From Undaria pinnatifida (Eukaryota; Sar; Phaeophyceae; Laminariales; Alariaceae): a stretch of 64,000 nucleotides of DNA. The notes below the pieces were generated by a model. That model saw only the letters and a list, made by a program, of their open reading frames with translations. It was not told where the DNA came from and made no database searches. Shown piece after piece: positions 45,501 through 56,900 of this stretch. Made by a program: the position numbers and the translations under genes. Each line of letters starts with the position of its first letter. Position 1 is the stretch's first letter. The DNA lies in the NCBI GenBank assembly GCA_012845835.1, contig JABAKD010000008.1:8168775-8232774 (forward strand), in the 5' to 3' direction.

Positions 45501-48176
45501 CACCCCTTCATAGGCCCTGCGACCTGCACGTTATCACCCGGGTTACATAAGATAGCACCCCTTCGACATAATACCACACCCGGTGATAAATTTTTTAAAA
45601 CTCCAAAATTTTATCACTGGGGTGTGTTATCTTCTGTCGTATACGGTATACAAGTACTCTCTGTATCTCTAGAAATTTGGGGGCAGCTCGTACGCACCTC
45701 TAGTATTTTTGTGCTTGTATCGTACACGTTGGTACGTTGGTACCGGTATGGCCGATCGACTGCTCGTGTCATGTGCCATGTGGTGCACACAACGGCTTAC
45801 CTCTGTAGCAGTAGCAGTGGCAAATAAATATCAAGAGAAGAAGGTCGACGTGTATCCAACCGCGTCCGCGCTCGTTGGTACAAACAGTTAGACCGGTGAC
45901 AATGGAAGGCCAAAAATTTGAAATTCCCGAAGATCCCAGCCAAACGTTGCCTGAACGGTCGCCTATGGACCCAATTTGGTAGAATAATTTTTTGGAACTT
46001 TCTAGAATTGCGGAAGAAAACGATTTCTCGCGGTGATCTTGGCCAACATCGGCCTGAGAAATTCTCAAGCAGACCTTGGATTAGACGCGGCGCAATATCG
46101 TGTTCTCCACACACTTCGTTCGACGAAATCGATGACAGCTTCGTGTTCTCTGAACGTGGCGAGCTCGTTAGGGGCTCCGACCCCCCCTTGGTGTACAGCG
46201 ATCACTCTACGGCCGGTGATTTGTGGCGGGCGCCGATCAGGCTTCTGTTAAAAATACACTTGGCGGCTGGTGTGTAGAAAGCTGAGACAAAAACTTTCTA
46301 TCGTCTCCCAACGGGCGAAAAACAGAGTTTTGAGAGGATGTGACGGAAGACCACAGGACAACACAACCAACCTTCCACGCCCGAGGTCATGGATCGAGAC
46401 GAACTCTTCAGCGCTGTCACCTACACTCATGTGACCTTGTCCGGAACGAAAAGGAGTGACCATGGGTTGTCTCTACCTCGAGATCGAAGGTCAAGCGTGT
46501 TTGGTGGGCAGTGTTGATCAGGGACTTGATGAAAAATAGACAAATTGACCTGCTGGACCACATGACCAAAAAAAAAGCCAGAAAAATAATATTTTAGTCA
46601 TTTTTTCCCCATAGCGACGTTACCCGGAATCTTTCAGCAAATAACCCCCAAAACAAAATTAGAAAAAAAATTGGCCAAACTATCGGCTGTCCATTGTCAT
46701 CGGCCTTAGTACAGCATATGGTCGACGATGACTGGACACACGACTCATGGTGAGCACCGGACAAACACCAAGCTTGAGATGGTCGCCTCTTGGTGATCTG
46801 AGCAAAAATAAGAATAGTTGTTATATTACCCAGAACCGGAGAGGTAGCGCCCCCCCCCCGCCAACCGAGGGGGTGCCCCCAGCAGAGGCCCCCAGCAGGG
46901 TAAGACAGTGAGTGAGATATTCTACAGCAGCCGAGCAATCCGTTACACCCCGCAATATCCATGTAACCATCCACCTTAGGAAACCACGGGGATGCACCCA
47001 AGACATCGCCTGGTATACGCCGTCAGATCCATTTATCCATCTACATGTAAACCCCGGGGATGCACACAGGATGTCCCCTGGCGACCACAGGCAGCAGTAC
47101 TCGTACTTGTACTCATACTGCTGCACTTCTCAGGATCAAGTTGGCCCACCCCGCCCCGCCCCGCCCATCCGTCAATCGATCCGCCTGTTCACCCGTACCA
47201 ACCTGCATTACGCGGTATTGTATGTGTACACTGTTATTTATGTTACTGCAGTAATATCAATGTTTTAATATGAGTGTTGAAGTCTCCGCCGGTAGGGGGA
47301 AAGCAAGAGGACTGGTCGCCGCGGCAGACGTCGTCACATCCCTGACATTCCCACCACACGCAACACCGCTGGTGGCGCTCGCTGTCTCTTTCCCTCTCTT
47401 CGCTTGCCCGGCTTCGCTTCAATGTGACTTAAAAGACGGGGGCAGCCGCAGCAGTTTCGGCCGTGCTCAGGCAGCGCGGTAGCAGCAGGAGTGAGGGGGG
47501 ACTGACGGAAGTGGAGAAAGCGGCCGTGGCCGATAGGGTCTGTGGGGTGGAGTCCAACTTGATGGAACTCCGATTTATGCTCGCTGCGGCAGTTGAAAGG
47601 TGAATGGAGTGAGGGAGGGAAGGAGGGAGAGAGGGAGGGAAGGAGGGAGGGAGGAGGGAGAGAGGGAGGGAGGAAGGGAAGGAAAAGGGAAGGGAGGGAG
47701 GGAGGAAGGAAGGAAGGGAGGGGGGGAGGGAGGGGGGGAGGGAGGGAGGGAGGGGGGGAGGGAGTGAGAGAGAGGGAGGGGGGGAAGACGGGGGAGAAGG
47801 AGGGGAGGGAATCAGGTATCCGTCGGTGCGATCGGGTCAGGTCCGGGCGGCCCACCCCTTACCCCTTCTCTCCCCCTCCCTCCTTCCCTCCCTCCCTCCC
47901 TCCCCCCCTCCCTCCCTCCCTCCCTTCCCCCCCTTCCTATCCTTATACAGAACCCCGTCGATCGCGAAGTATGGGATGCTGTCTGACTACGGTGTGAGTG
48001 ACGACGTGGAGGATAACCCCCTGTCGCAGATGAACCAGGCAGAATGTTTGCTGGCGCTGTACATTCTACACAAAGAGAATAAGGGGGAGGAGGGAGAAGG
48101 AGGAAGAAAGAGATCGGCGGTGGACTTTTTGGACGCCGACAGGTTGGAGGTTTTGGAGGGGAGGTCGAAGGCGTGA
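42228..48176 (+). CDS. Putative plastid-targeted protein, ~284 aa
   Basis: Four exons chain in frame: 42228-42584 (ATG; donor GAG|GTGGGC), 43058-43165 (acceptor TTTTTCAG; donor CGA|GTGAGC), 47436-47599 (acceptor AAAAG; donor AAAG|GTGAAT) and 47951-48176 (acceptor TATACAG; TGA). The total is 855 nt. Residues 1-24 form a signal peptide (MKAWGWFLPSVAVCCMYLC) ending CNA-F, matching the heterokont rule of Phe after the cleavage site, followed by a basic Pro-rich transit-like stretch. Mature segments: ISPMVINALVPVLFKE, CVEHFDFFWTGEKGNRLELS, EVEKAAVADRVCGVESNLME and a C-terminal AECLLALYILHKENK. No enzyme family is recognised. Exon 1 and the two last exons are firmer than exon 2 and the joining across the 4.3-kb third intron; two genes are possible. 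Confidence 0.5.
42566..42750 (+). repeat. ~90-bp tandem duplication over an exon end
   Basis: GTGCCTGTTCTGTTCAAAGA through GTCAACATGACAGT and TGTCTACGGGG occurs twice with two small indels, so the last ~18 coding bases and the donor are doubled. Confidence 0.9.
43058..43165 (+). CDS. Candidate exon 2 of the plastid-targeted gene
   Basis: A strong TTTTGTTTTTCAG acceptor precedes 36 protein-like codons (ISTANCVEHFDFFWTGEKG), phase 0 in and out. If the GTGAGC donor is not used, the frame ends at TAA nine bases later, making this a terminal exon. Confidence 0.45.
43950..45640. mobile_element. Inverted-repeat element with subterminal TTATCACACC repeats
   Basis: Left end (43950-43998: TTATCACCGGGCGTGGTATC) and right end (complement of 45575-45615: TTATCACCGGGTGTGGTATT) are inverted copies. 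Inside, GGGTGTGATAA units cluster in the left arm and their complement in the right arm, including an inverted block GTGTGATAAACCAGGGTGTG (44060; complement at 45480). The middle contains more copies in both orientations and a short ORF. The layout is that of a non-autonomous DNA transposon with transposase-binding subterminal repeats; no transposase is visible. Confidence 0.65.
45072..45359 (+). CDS. ORF inside the inverted-repeat element
   Basis: 95 residues from the ATG at 45072: METSDNMDVEGGQNPAAAYS, then Ala/Ser/Thr-rich, then QARPITSFLQREET. A CTGCAG|GTGTGC donor-like site at 45331 suggests a possible first exon. No transposase motif seen. Confidence 0.3.
   Translation: METSDNMDVEGGQNPAAAYSAPSTAASKAASTTASTATAQARPITSFLQREETSTPVAAAAAAAAAGTATGANVAPTALAQQTTSLQVCGSSRYR
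45641..47435. other. Intronic or intergenic; no supported gene
   Basis: A plus frame ending at 46277 (FDEIDDSFVFSERGELVRGS) is protein-like but isolated. A ~65-bp duplication with CGGGGATGCAC occurs at 46985-47085. ACCAGG-type motifs are sparse here. Confidence 0.35.
47436..47599 (+). CDS. Exon 3 of the plastid-targeted gene
   Basis: The frame is open only after an in-frame TAA at about 47430, consistent with an acceptor there (AAAAG|ACG) or a few bases on. Ends GAAAG|GTGAAT in phase 2; contains EVEKAAVADRVCGVESNLME and RFMLAAAVE. Confidence 0.5.
47608..47940 (+). repeat. Purine tract then pyrimidine tract in one intron
   Basis: 47608-47815 is almost pure GGGA/GGAA; 47857-47940 is almost pure CCCT/CCTT. 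The two are mutually complementary and separated by about 45 bp. Confidence 0.9.
47951..48176 (+). CDS. Terminal exon of the plastid-targeted gene
   Basis: Begins with the third base of a split Arg codon, reads TPSIAKYGMLSDYG and AECLLALYILHKENK, then a Glu/Gly-rich stretch and VDFLDADRLEVLEG before TGA. Preceded by a very long C/T tract. Confidence 0.55.
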
Positions 48177-48360
48177 CGAAAAAAAAAGTATGGTGATCTA
48201 AGTTTGGGAGGGAAAACCGAAGGCGTGGCGAAACAAAAGGCGAGGGGGTTGTAGGGGAGATCGAACGCGTGACGAACAGAAACGAGTCGAGTTTTTGGAG
48301 GGGAGATGGAGGGCGTGGTGAAATAAAGGTCGAGGTTTTGGAGACTGAACGCGACTGGCC
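48138..48360 (+). repeat. ~45-bp degenerate tandem repeat starting in the coding end
   Basis: Units of GGTTTTGGAGGGGAGGTCGA followed by AGGCGTGACGAAA recur about four times; the first unit encodes the last residues and stop codon of the plastid-targeted gene. Confidence 0.75.
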
Positions 48361-49019
48361 GCCGTGGTGAACCAGGGAGGCGGCACCCCATAATGTTTAG
48401 AATACTCGCCGAAAGCAGGGCGGGCACTCCCGCTAATGTTATTCTCGTTTGTAGTTATTGTCGTAGTTGTTGCTCACGTCGTCGTCGCCACCGTCATCAT
48501 CGTCAGCCGACGTTGTTGGGGTTGTTGTTGCTATTGTTGCTGTCATTGCTATACCGCAACGCCGAAGGCGGCAAATGAGACGACCAGCAAACGGGCACCG
48601 TCGTTTGTTAGGTTTTGCGAAAGTACTGCCGAGGTGTGGGGTGACCGCCTCCATATCGACGGGCTTTTTTCGATAAAGTTGTACACCCCGTGAGCTTTTC
48701 GTCCAGCTGGAAAACGCTGTTCGGTTACCCACGACGGTGTTAGTTTTGTCACTATTGACGCCCGAAAGCAGGACGACTGAAACACCAGTCAGTCAGCGCA
48801 ATGTCGTGAAAATGTAGACAACACACTAGAATGGTAAAATTTGAACTATTGTGTTACGTGTTGTCGATGTCCGCTCCACTTCCCCGGCACACATACCTTG
48901 GTGGTTGGTGCCGTTGAATACTAACACTAGCACGCAGGGTTGTGCCTACAGCAGTACCATGGTAAAAATTGTGTCCCACGCGACCACGTGTCCACGAGTT
49001 CAGCCCAAAGTGACTTGCT
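48361..49019. other. No supported gene
   Basis: Overlapping frames on both strands (48436-48733) contain protein-like stretches, but neither has an ATG plus splice support. Confidence 0.35.
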
Positions 49020-49200
49020 TGGTACGGTACGCTACGGTACGCTTGGTTACGGAACCGTAAATTGCGGTCCGGTCCCGTGCGTTACGAAAATGTTACGGTA
49101 CGACAGTACACTACGGTACTTTACGTTGCGGTTCCGGTACAGTATGGTACATTACAGTACGCTACGGTACGTTACGGTACGTCACGTTACGGTACGGTGT
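49019..49200 (+). repeat. ACGGTACGYT decamer-like repeats
   Basis: Dense imperfect repeats of GGTACGGTACGCTACGG and GTTACGGTACG over about 180 bp. Confidence 0.8.
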
Positions 49201-49329
49201 GCTGAAATCCTGCCTGCTGCCGTTGTCATACTCGGCAGTTCCAAAGGGTACCACCAAACCTAGTAACGCAGCGCGAGCCATCATTCTACTTGTGACTGTT
49301 CTACGGACCAGGCTTTCTGTTTGCCGTGG

Positions 49330-49780
49330 CTCCGCGATACAGCGTCTGCGCCCGTCAACAGTCTAGCACGCGCCATTTCGCCGCCCTTCCCCCAACCACG
49401 CGAAGTAAAAAATCCCCAGCAATTCCATCTTCTGCGCGCCGATGCAACGCTATAAAGCGTCTGCGCCCGTCAATCTAGCACGCGCCATTTCCCCGCCCTT
49501 CCCCCAATCACGCGAAGTAAAAACTCCCCAGCAATTCCATCTTGTGCACGCCGCTGCAACGCTATAAAGCGTCTGCGCCCATAAATTTAGCACGCGCCAT
49601 TTCCCCGCCCTTCCCCCAATCACACGATGTAAAATCTCCCCAACAACTCCATCTGCTGCACGCCGCTGCACTGCGATACAGCATTCGCGCCCGTAAAACC
49701 CAGCCCGCGCCGTATCTCCACCCTTCCATCGACGAGCCAAACGAAGTAAAAACCCATCAACGACGTAAAAAACTCCGCGT
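49330..49780 (+). repeat. ~117-bp tandem repeat, about 3.6 copies
   Basis: Each unit contains AGCGTCTGCGCCCGT, TAGCACGCGCCATTT, CGCCCTTCCCCCAA, CGAAGTAAAAA and CCCCAGCAATTCCATCT in that order. Confidence 0.9.
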
Positions 49781-50963
49781 AACTACCAATCAATCCAACC
49801 GAAGCACACTCACTACCAACTCCCAAAACGAATACAAAATGAAGTGTCAGCAGTGAGTTAAATTGTACACGGAATTTGTATACACTATTCCTATTAAAAC
49901 TTATTTTACTGTTATGACTTGCCACGCATAACCGGCAACAACAGGAAAAGATGCGGCGCCTTACAAGCTGGCAGCCAATCAGCCGTTACGTAGTGGTGCC
50001 TCCCCGATGAACCACTCAACCAAAAACCCAGCCGAGTATCCCCATCCCAGCTTCATCAAAAATGCTGAAAAAACGACTGCGGCGGGTGTCCCTCCGTGCT
50101 ATACGTGTTTGAGGTGTCGACGCGCGTGCGAGAGAAGCTCAACAACAGCGGTAATATTAACTGCGCGCCTCAGTCGTAATGCTTCCCCTTACCGGCACGT
50201 CTTTTACATAATGTTTTGTGTGTGTTTGTGTGTGATTTTTCCACCCTTTCCGCCCATCCTACGGCTTCCGCAGATAGGCAGCAGAAGCTGACATTGTTCC
50301 CAGGGCTGACTAAAGTGGTCCAGTTTGCTGCGGTTCGTTTCTTGTCGCGCGCGGTGGCCCCAGCCAACTCTCTCCCCCTCTGTTTGCCGTGGAAAACAAC
50401 GCACATCCAGTGATGATTTGCTCCTTCATCGCGCCACATGCGCGTATTATTAATATATATCTCCAGAGGCAGACGTTCCTTGCGCCGCGCGGACATAACG
50501 AGGCGCAAACGCATGCCGTGCGTCCGCCTAAACAAACAGCTGCGCTTCGTGAAAATGCAGCAAGCAACACGACGCTGCTCCCCTTGTACCTCTAGAGGGA
50601 CACGTGCCCGCAGGATCAGCCTCACCGGCAGATGCTTGCGGCAACCTTACGAATGCGGTGTTTTGTTTCGGCGGGGAGTCGTCGCTCCCAATCCAATCCC
50701 GTGCATCTCGTCTCAGCGCTTTGCCGCCGGTTGCGGGAGAAAAATATGTCCCTCCTAATGTCTTCCGCGGTTTTGTCGTGTCCCACCTCAACGCCCGTCG
50801 AAGATGCGTGGTGAGGACGGCTCGGCGGTCTGTGTTCGTTTCCATAGTCCGTGGTTCTTAAGAAGTCGCTCTTACCCCTCAACATCCCACATCCCATGCT
50901 CCAAAATCCGCCCCTGCCACCACCCCGCCCCCTCTCCCAGCCGCCCCCCGCTCTCTTGGCGGC
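49781..50963. other. Downstream of the thaumatin gene; no supported gene
   Basis: Several overlapping frames of 60-150 codons on both strands, none with recognisable motifs. Part is expected to be 3' UTR of the minus-strand gene ending at 50964. Confidence 0.4.
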
Positions 50964-53900
50964 TTACTTTTCCATCATGTTGGCCAGAGAGTCGTCGGGG
51001 CAAAAGGAGATGAAGTAGCTGAGACTGTTGAGGCCATCGTGCGTGTTGTTTTCGTCCTCGTTGCGGCATACGAACGTCGACGAGTGGTCGTCGTAGGGGT
51101 AGCAGTCTGACGATGGAGTTGTATTCGGGAGGGAGGGAAGGGGGGGGGGGGAGGGAAGGGATGGAGGGAAGGAAGGGGTGGAGGGAAGAAATGGGGGAAG
51201 GAGAGAGGCAGGGGTGGAGGAAGGGAGGCGGGGAGAGACGGAGGAAGAGAGGGAGGGGAAAAGGCGAAGGGAGGGGGGGTGGGGGTCGCGTGGGTCAGGG
51301 CTTGGCTGGTACTTCGTATTTTTCTTACATTCGGGGAGGGCAGCATCACGACGACGGTACAATTCGACATTGACATGAGAGTGGCGTGGGTCTGCGAACG
51401 AACGCAGCTGTGGAGAGACGCTCCCGCAGCTGGACCATTTTCGCAGCAAGGGTCGGATGGGGCCCCGTTATCTCCGTTGCTCGTCCGTGGATGTCGCGAG
51501 ACCCTGTGCCACAGAGACCCCCTACCGTCCCCCGCCCCCCCTTCCCTCCCCCCCCTCCGCGACCCACTATGTAAACCAACAATCGGTGACCTGGGGATAC
51601 ATAAGGTGTTGTAGTTGAGCTCACATGCAGTGGGGCAGGCGCGCTTGAGGTACTTGAGCCACGGTAAAGATAGCAAGTCCCAGTACGGGTTCTTGCTGTA
51701 GCACGGGGAGCTGGACGGCGCCTTGATGCCCTCTGCCGGCCAGTCGGGACATCCGCACGCCGTCTCGTCCGCATTCTTCGAGTACCTATGAAGGTTGGGA
51801 TATGCAGTGGGGGCTACGGGTTAAGAGCGCTCGTTCTGAGAGGCAATCTTATTACGAGAGGCCAAACTCGCTTAGCACACTGATGCGGCCACGTGAACAG
51901 CACCAACGTTTACACTTGGAGATAGTACGGGATAGTTCTGTTTATACGAAATATTGGTACACGCGTCAGAAGGGGTCGTGCTTACCATATATTTTTTCCA
52001 TAGTGCACACCCCTCTCTTAAACCAGACCCCCAATTGGATGTTATTAATAGTTGGTTTCGGTAATAACATTTGTGTGGGCTGTAGTAGTAGCGGTGGTAG
52101 CGGTGTGGGTGCGGGTGTTGGGGGGTGGTGGTGTTCTTGGGGGGCGGGGGGGGGGGTTGGGAGGGGGGTTCACGTTTGTAGTGGTGCAGTTGTTGATAGA
52201 ATTATGCACCAGGCAGTTCCTATTGCTGTTGTTTCTATTGTTTTTTATTTGTTTTTTTGACACGTGAACTCATTGCCGTATTATTCTACGTTATTGAGTG
52301 GTCGTAGGACAGGCCTAAACTTTCTCGAAGGGGAAGGGAAGTGCAAAGCAAAAAGGATAACCAAATGATCGGGAAAACACCCTAATCGAGAGAACGCCCT
52401 ATCGGAAGACCGTCTTATCAAGAAAACACGCTATCAATGTTACGCCCCGTCAAGAGAACGCCTTATCGGGAGCAAACCCTGAAACCCTGTCGAGAGAACA
52501 CGGTATCGAGTGAACCCCGCGTCGAAATACCGCCCTATCGAGAGAAAGCATTATCAAGAGAACGCCCTAGAGAACGCCCTGTCGAAAAACAGATGCAGAG
52601 AACGTCACCTATTGAAAGAACACCCCATCAAGAGAACGCTCTATCGACAACACCCAATCGAGAAAACGCCTTGTCGAGAAAACGCCCTATCGAGACAACA
52701 CCCGGTATCTAGAGAACGAGATGTCCCTATGTCGACAGAACGCCTTACGTCTCTTTGCGACAGCCAAACCCAAACCTCGCCTCACCCGGATTGTCCGTAG
52801 TACGGGCCTGCGCAACCGTAGAGTTGTGCCTGAGTAGAGTTGTCCCCTTTCACTTGGCCGGTCTTGGCGTTGCACATGAACGGGTACGAGTTAGGGAAGT
52901 AGCTGCACCCGAGGAAGCGAGATAAGGAAACAGTGGGGGTAAGAGACGGGATAAGGAGGGGGAGCAGCAGGGGGGGGGGGGGATTCAGGAGGGCGAAATT
53001 ACAGCATTGGGTGTCTTCGGTTCCTGTTGCTCACTCGAAGGTTTTGAATCGATCCTCTCAAAAAGTCTATTACACATAGCAGACACAAATTAGCGAGGGA
53101 CTGGCTGACTATAATGAAAAAAAAGTACAGGTATAATTTACGTTGGCGTAGGAGAGCATACAGCATACAACTACAGCAGTGGCAAGACTTGTGCCCATTC
53201 GAAGAAAGAAGAAATACAAATCAGGGCTTTTCACGGGTCAGATGATGATTCGCGGGTCGGATCGGGCCGGGGTGATCCGGCCCGACCCGTAATATGGGAA
53301 AACCGCGTGACCCGAGCCGATTCCCGACGCGTGAGATTTCAAACACCTCCTGAACTTTCCCGACTCGACCGGCGACTTTTCTTTGAAACCCATGTAAAGC
53401 CCTGAGGAAAACAACAACGTGAGGTCGACTCGCATATACCATACCAGACGCTAGTAACACTCGATAGTTACTGCTGCTACCGCACTATATGTAGTCTACC
53501 CCCCAGGGCACTGACCGCTACTACCACACTAACTGTAGCTTACCCCAGGGGCTTTTGGTGTGCCGCTCCGCAGATGGCGTTAGGGCTGTGCCACCCCAGA
53601 CTCGACCCGCACTTCTTTGGGAACTCCTGAGGGTTTTAAATTGTTGAACAGCAGCACGTTGTTGGCGATGGGAGTTGGGGTTTAGGGGTTGGACGCGGGC
53701 GGTCGGGGGTGGGGCAGTGGCGGTTAGCGGTGGGGGGGGTAGAGGGGGGGGGGGGGTGGGGGGTGAGGATGGGGAAATGTGGAGGGAGATAGGGGTTGGA
53801 GATTGAGGGATGGGGGGGGGGGTAGGGGAAGGGGGGATGGGGGGGAAGGAGGATGGGGGAGGGGGGGTTGGGGGCGGTGGGCGGGGGGGGGGGGGGTTAC

Positions 53901-56900
53901 GCAGGGACATCTACTACAGTCATACTAAAGCAGACGGTGGTATTATGCATTCCAGCACCATTTTACTTGTTCTTTGTTTTCTATCGAAATAAAACCATGC
54001 CATTCATGTGTCGGTGTGGTGATAGAGTGATTAACGCCAGCACTGAAAAAAATAAGCATCAAGGAGTTGAACCAAGCATGATCAGGATCGGCGATAAATA
54101 AAGTAGTTTCGAAAGCGTCCGAATGCCCCACAGGTCGCTACCAAGCCCACGGGTTTCTGTGCACCGATTAGGAAGGCGCCGGGGGTGGGGGGGGAAAGGG
54201 GAGGGCAGGGAACGGTCGCAACAGAAAACCATGGCACAACTTCTTTGCGAATTGGTGTCGGAGGGGTATTCAAGTTCCTCGTCCGACCAAGCGTACAACC
54301 TCATCAATGTGAAGAACAGTACGGTGGGGAACAACACGCAACCACCGTTTATTGGCACTGCATTGCAGTAATTATGATAGTGTAGCTGTCGCTAGGCATT
54401 CACGCAGCTGGAGGTATTAGTAGCTATCGTCAAGTTGTATGCGTTCGTGCTCGGCGGGCGGCGGACGCTCCAGGTAGTAACTCAAAAGAGGGTTCCTATT
54501 GTTTTTATGGCGCGGTAGTCGAAATCAGAAACTCAAGTTTGGCTCGCAAATTACCAATATCATAAGTCTTACGAATGTCTGCAAATAAAAGCGCTGCGGA
54601 TTCACTATCACACTGCCGCCAAAAATTGGAGGCCTTTAAACTTTCAAAACGGTTGGGAAAAAAACTTAAATCGATGAAAACCATGCAAGGCTTTTCACGG
54701 GCCACGATGCAATCCGCGGGTCGGGTCGGGTCAAGAAGTTTTTCACATATTTTCGCGGTTCGAGTCCGGCCCGGTCAGGAGGTGTTCAAAATCTTACGGG
54801 TCGGATCGGGTCGGGTCGGGTCGGGTCGAACCCTGATCCGACCCGACGCGCAAGAAGTGACCCGACGCGTGCAAAATCCTGAAAAATACACCGCTTAGCT
54901 GGCTGGCCCAGTTCGTACCTCTTCCGTGACACCCCCGTTGAGAGCATCCATTCCGAACAAAAGTCCGCACTTGAGGTTCTCCCCGACCCCGTCCCCCTCG
55001 ATGCCCTCGCAGTCGGCATCGCTTTCGCAGTCGCTGAACAGACCGTCGTCTCGCACCCACCGAAGGTAGCTGCTGAAACGATGTATACCAATTTGAGAAC
55101 ATCATTGTATATACCATATGCCCAGGGGGGGAGGAGGAGGAGGGAGGGGGGGCGGAAGAGGAGGAGGAGGGGGGGGGGGGGGGGGGGTGGAGAAAGTGGG
55201 AGAGGAGGAAAGAGGGGGGGGGGGGACGACGACGACGAGGGGGAGGTGAGGGAGACGGAGAAGTGGGGGGGGGATAGGGCGGAGGAGGAGGAAAAGAAAG
55301 GAGTAAGACGAGGAGCAAAAGGGGGGGGGAGGGGAGGGGAGGGAAGGGGAGGGAGGTCAGGGTGTTGAAGAAGAGGAGGGGGGCGGGGTGGGGAGGGAGC
55401 GGGATAGCGGGAGATTACTGGCGAGTTGTGTCCTCGCGCAAAACGGCTGACAGGCAGGGAATGCTCGCACTTGCGTGAGAGCGTGCGACCAAGCGCAGTG
55501 TACACAGACCGCGTTCGTTAGTAGGAGCTTGGAGGCTGGTTGGTTGTTTCGTTTCACTGCCCCCGAAACCATAAACGAACATACACACAGCTACATACAC
55601 ACAGCTACAGACACATGAACAGACACACACAGAAACACACAGAAACACACACAGAAAGATGCGCACAGACTAACACAAGCGCATACGGCGCAACGACAAA
55701 CGTTTTCTCGCCTGGAAAGGTCTTGGCCTTCGAGGCCGTCTATATCCGTCGCGTCAAAGTGCCACGAGCACCCGTCCAGGCCGCTGCTCATTGAGGTGGT
55801 GCCTCCTGGGTTGGAGCACCAGTCTGTTGTCACCGCACACGAAAAAAAAAAAAAAAGCGTGAAAAGGGTATCGAAAAAAAGGAGATCGGGTCGAAACGCG
55901 AGGGGGACGAAGAAAGCATTTTGTACTGTTGACGCACAAATAAATAAGAAAACATACCCGCTCCCCGCAGTGCATCACTGCATCGCGTCAAATGAAAAAA
56001 AAAGGGGGACGTTGGGGACTGTCAACTACAGCACGCTTAGGTGCAGGATTTTGTTCACTGGCGTGAAAGTAGCGAGAGGGCGATCGATCGATCACCGCGG
56101 CAACCGGTCGATCAGCGCACTCAGGTCAGTCGTTAAGCCAGTCAGTCAACTGGAATCGGTCGATTCGCTCAGGCCAGTCCTCCAGAGGTCAACCGACTAG
56201 GGCAGGGCAGTCAGGCCAATCAGTAGGCTAACGCGGTTAAAACTCACAGTCATCGCCTTCGCGCTCAAGGGGCTTGCTGGCCGGGTCGGGCTTCATCTCG
56301 ACGGGAAGGTTCACGCCATCGATAGTCGTGATGTCGTAGTAGTCCACACCAGTGTCGATCTGACAGGCAGCAATACAGTATTGCATCAGTATCACATATA
56401 CAATGACAAGTCAGCAACATAGCAGTGAGAATTTTAGCAAAACAGGCTCCATCCAGTATCATTTAGTATCGATTCCCAACACTGTACCGGGTACCTGGCG
56501 TGTATGGCGTGAATTCCGGTAACGTTTTGAGGAGTTTCCTGGGGAAAAAGAACAAAGGCCCATCATCAGCAGTTGAAACATTTCCAAACTGTAGCCCAAC
56601 AAGAAACCGAACGCCCAACAGTAGCTAGAAGTTTGAAAGCCTGTACCGCCCAAAAAAGCGAAAGGCTTAACGACCGGCGAATGAAGTTCGGTGTTATATC
56701 TGCATAGTAACAATGAGTATTAACAGCGTGTTAATAGTAACAGTCGGTTTTACAGTAGCATAGTAGCAGTCAGTAGAATATTAGCAGTCGGCACCTTAGT
56801 TACCTGATGGCTTGTCCATAAGTTCGCTGAGGGCAAACCGCTTTTGTACGATTTGAGGTGGAGAGTAAAAGTGGTGAGGATGAAAAATAAAAATACAACA

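Noticed and set aside
47334-47855. 173-codon Pro/Ser-rich minus-strand frame
   Set aside because: It covers the GGGA tract of a plus-strand intron and the antisense of a supported exon.
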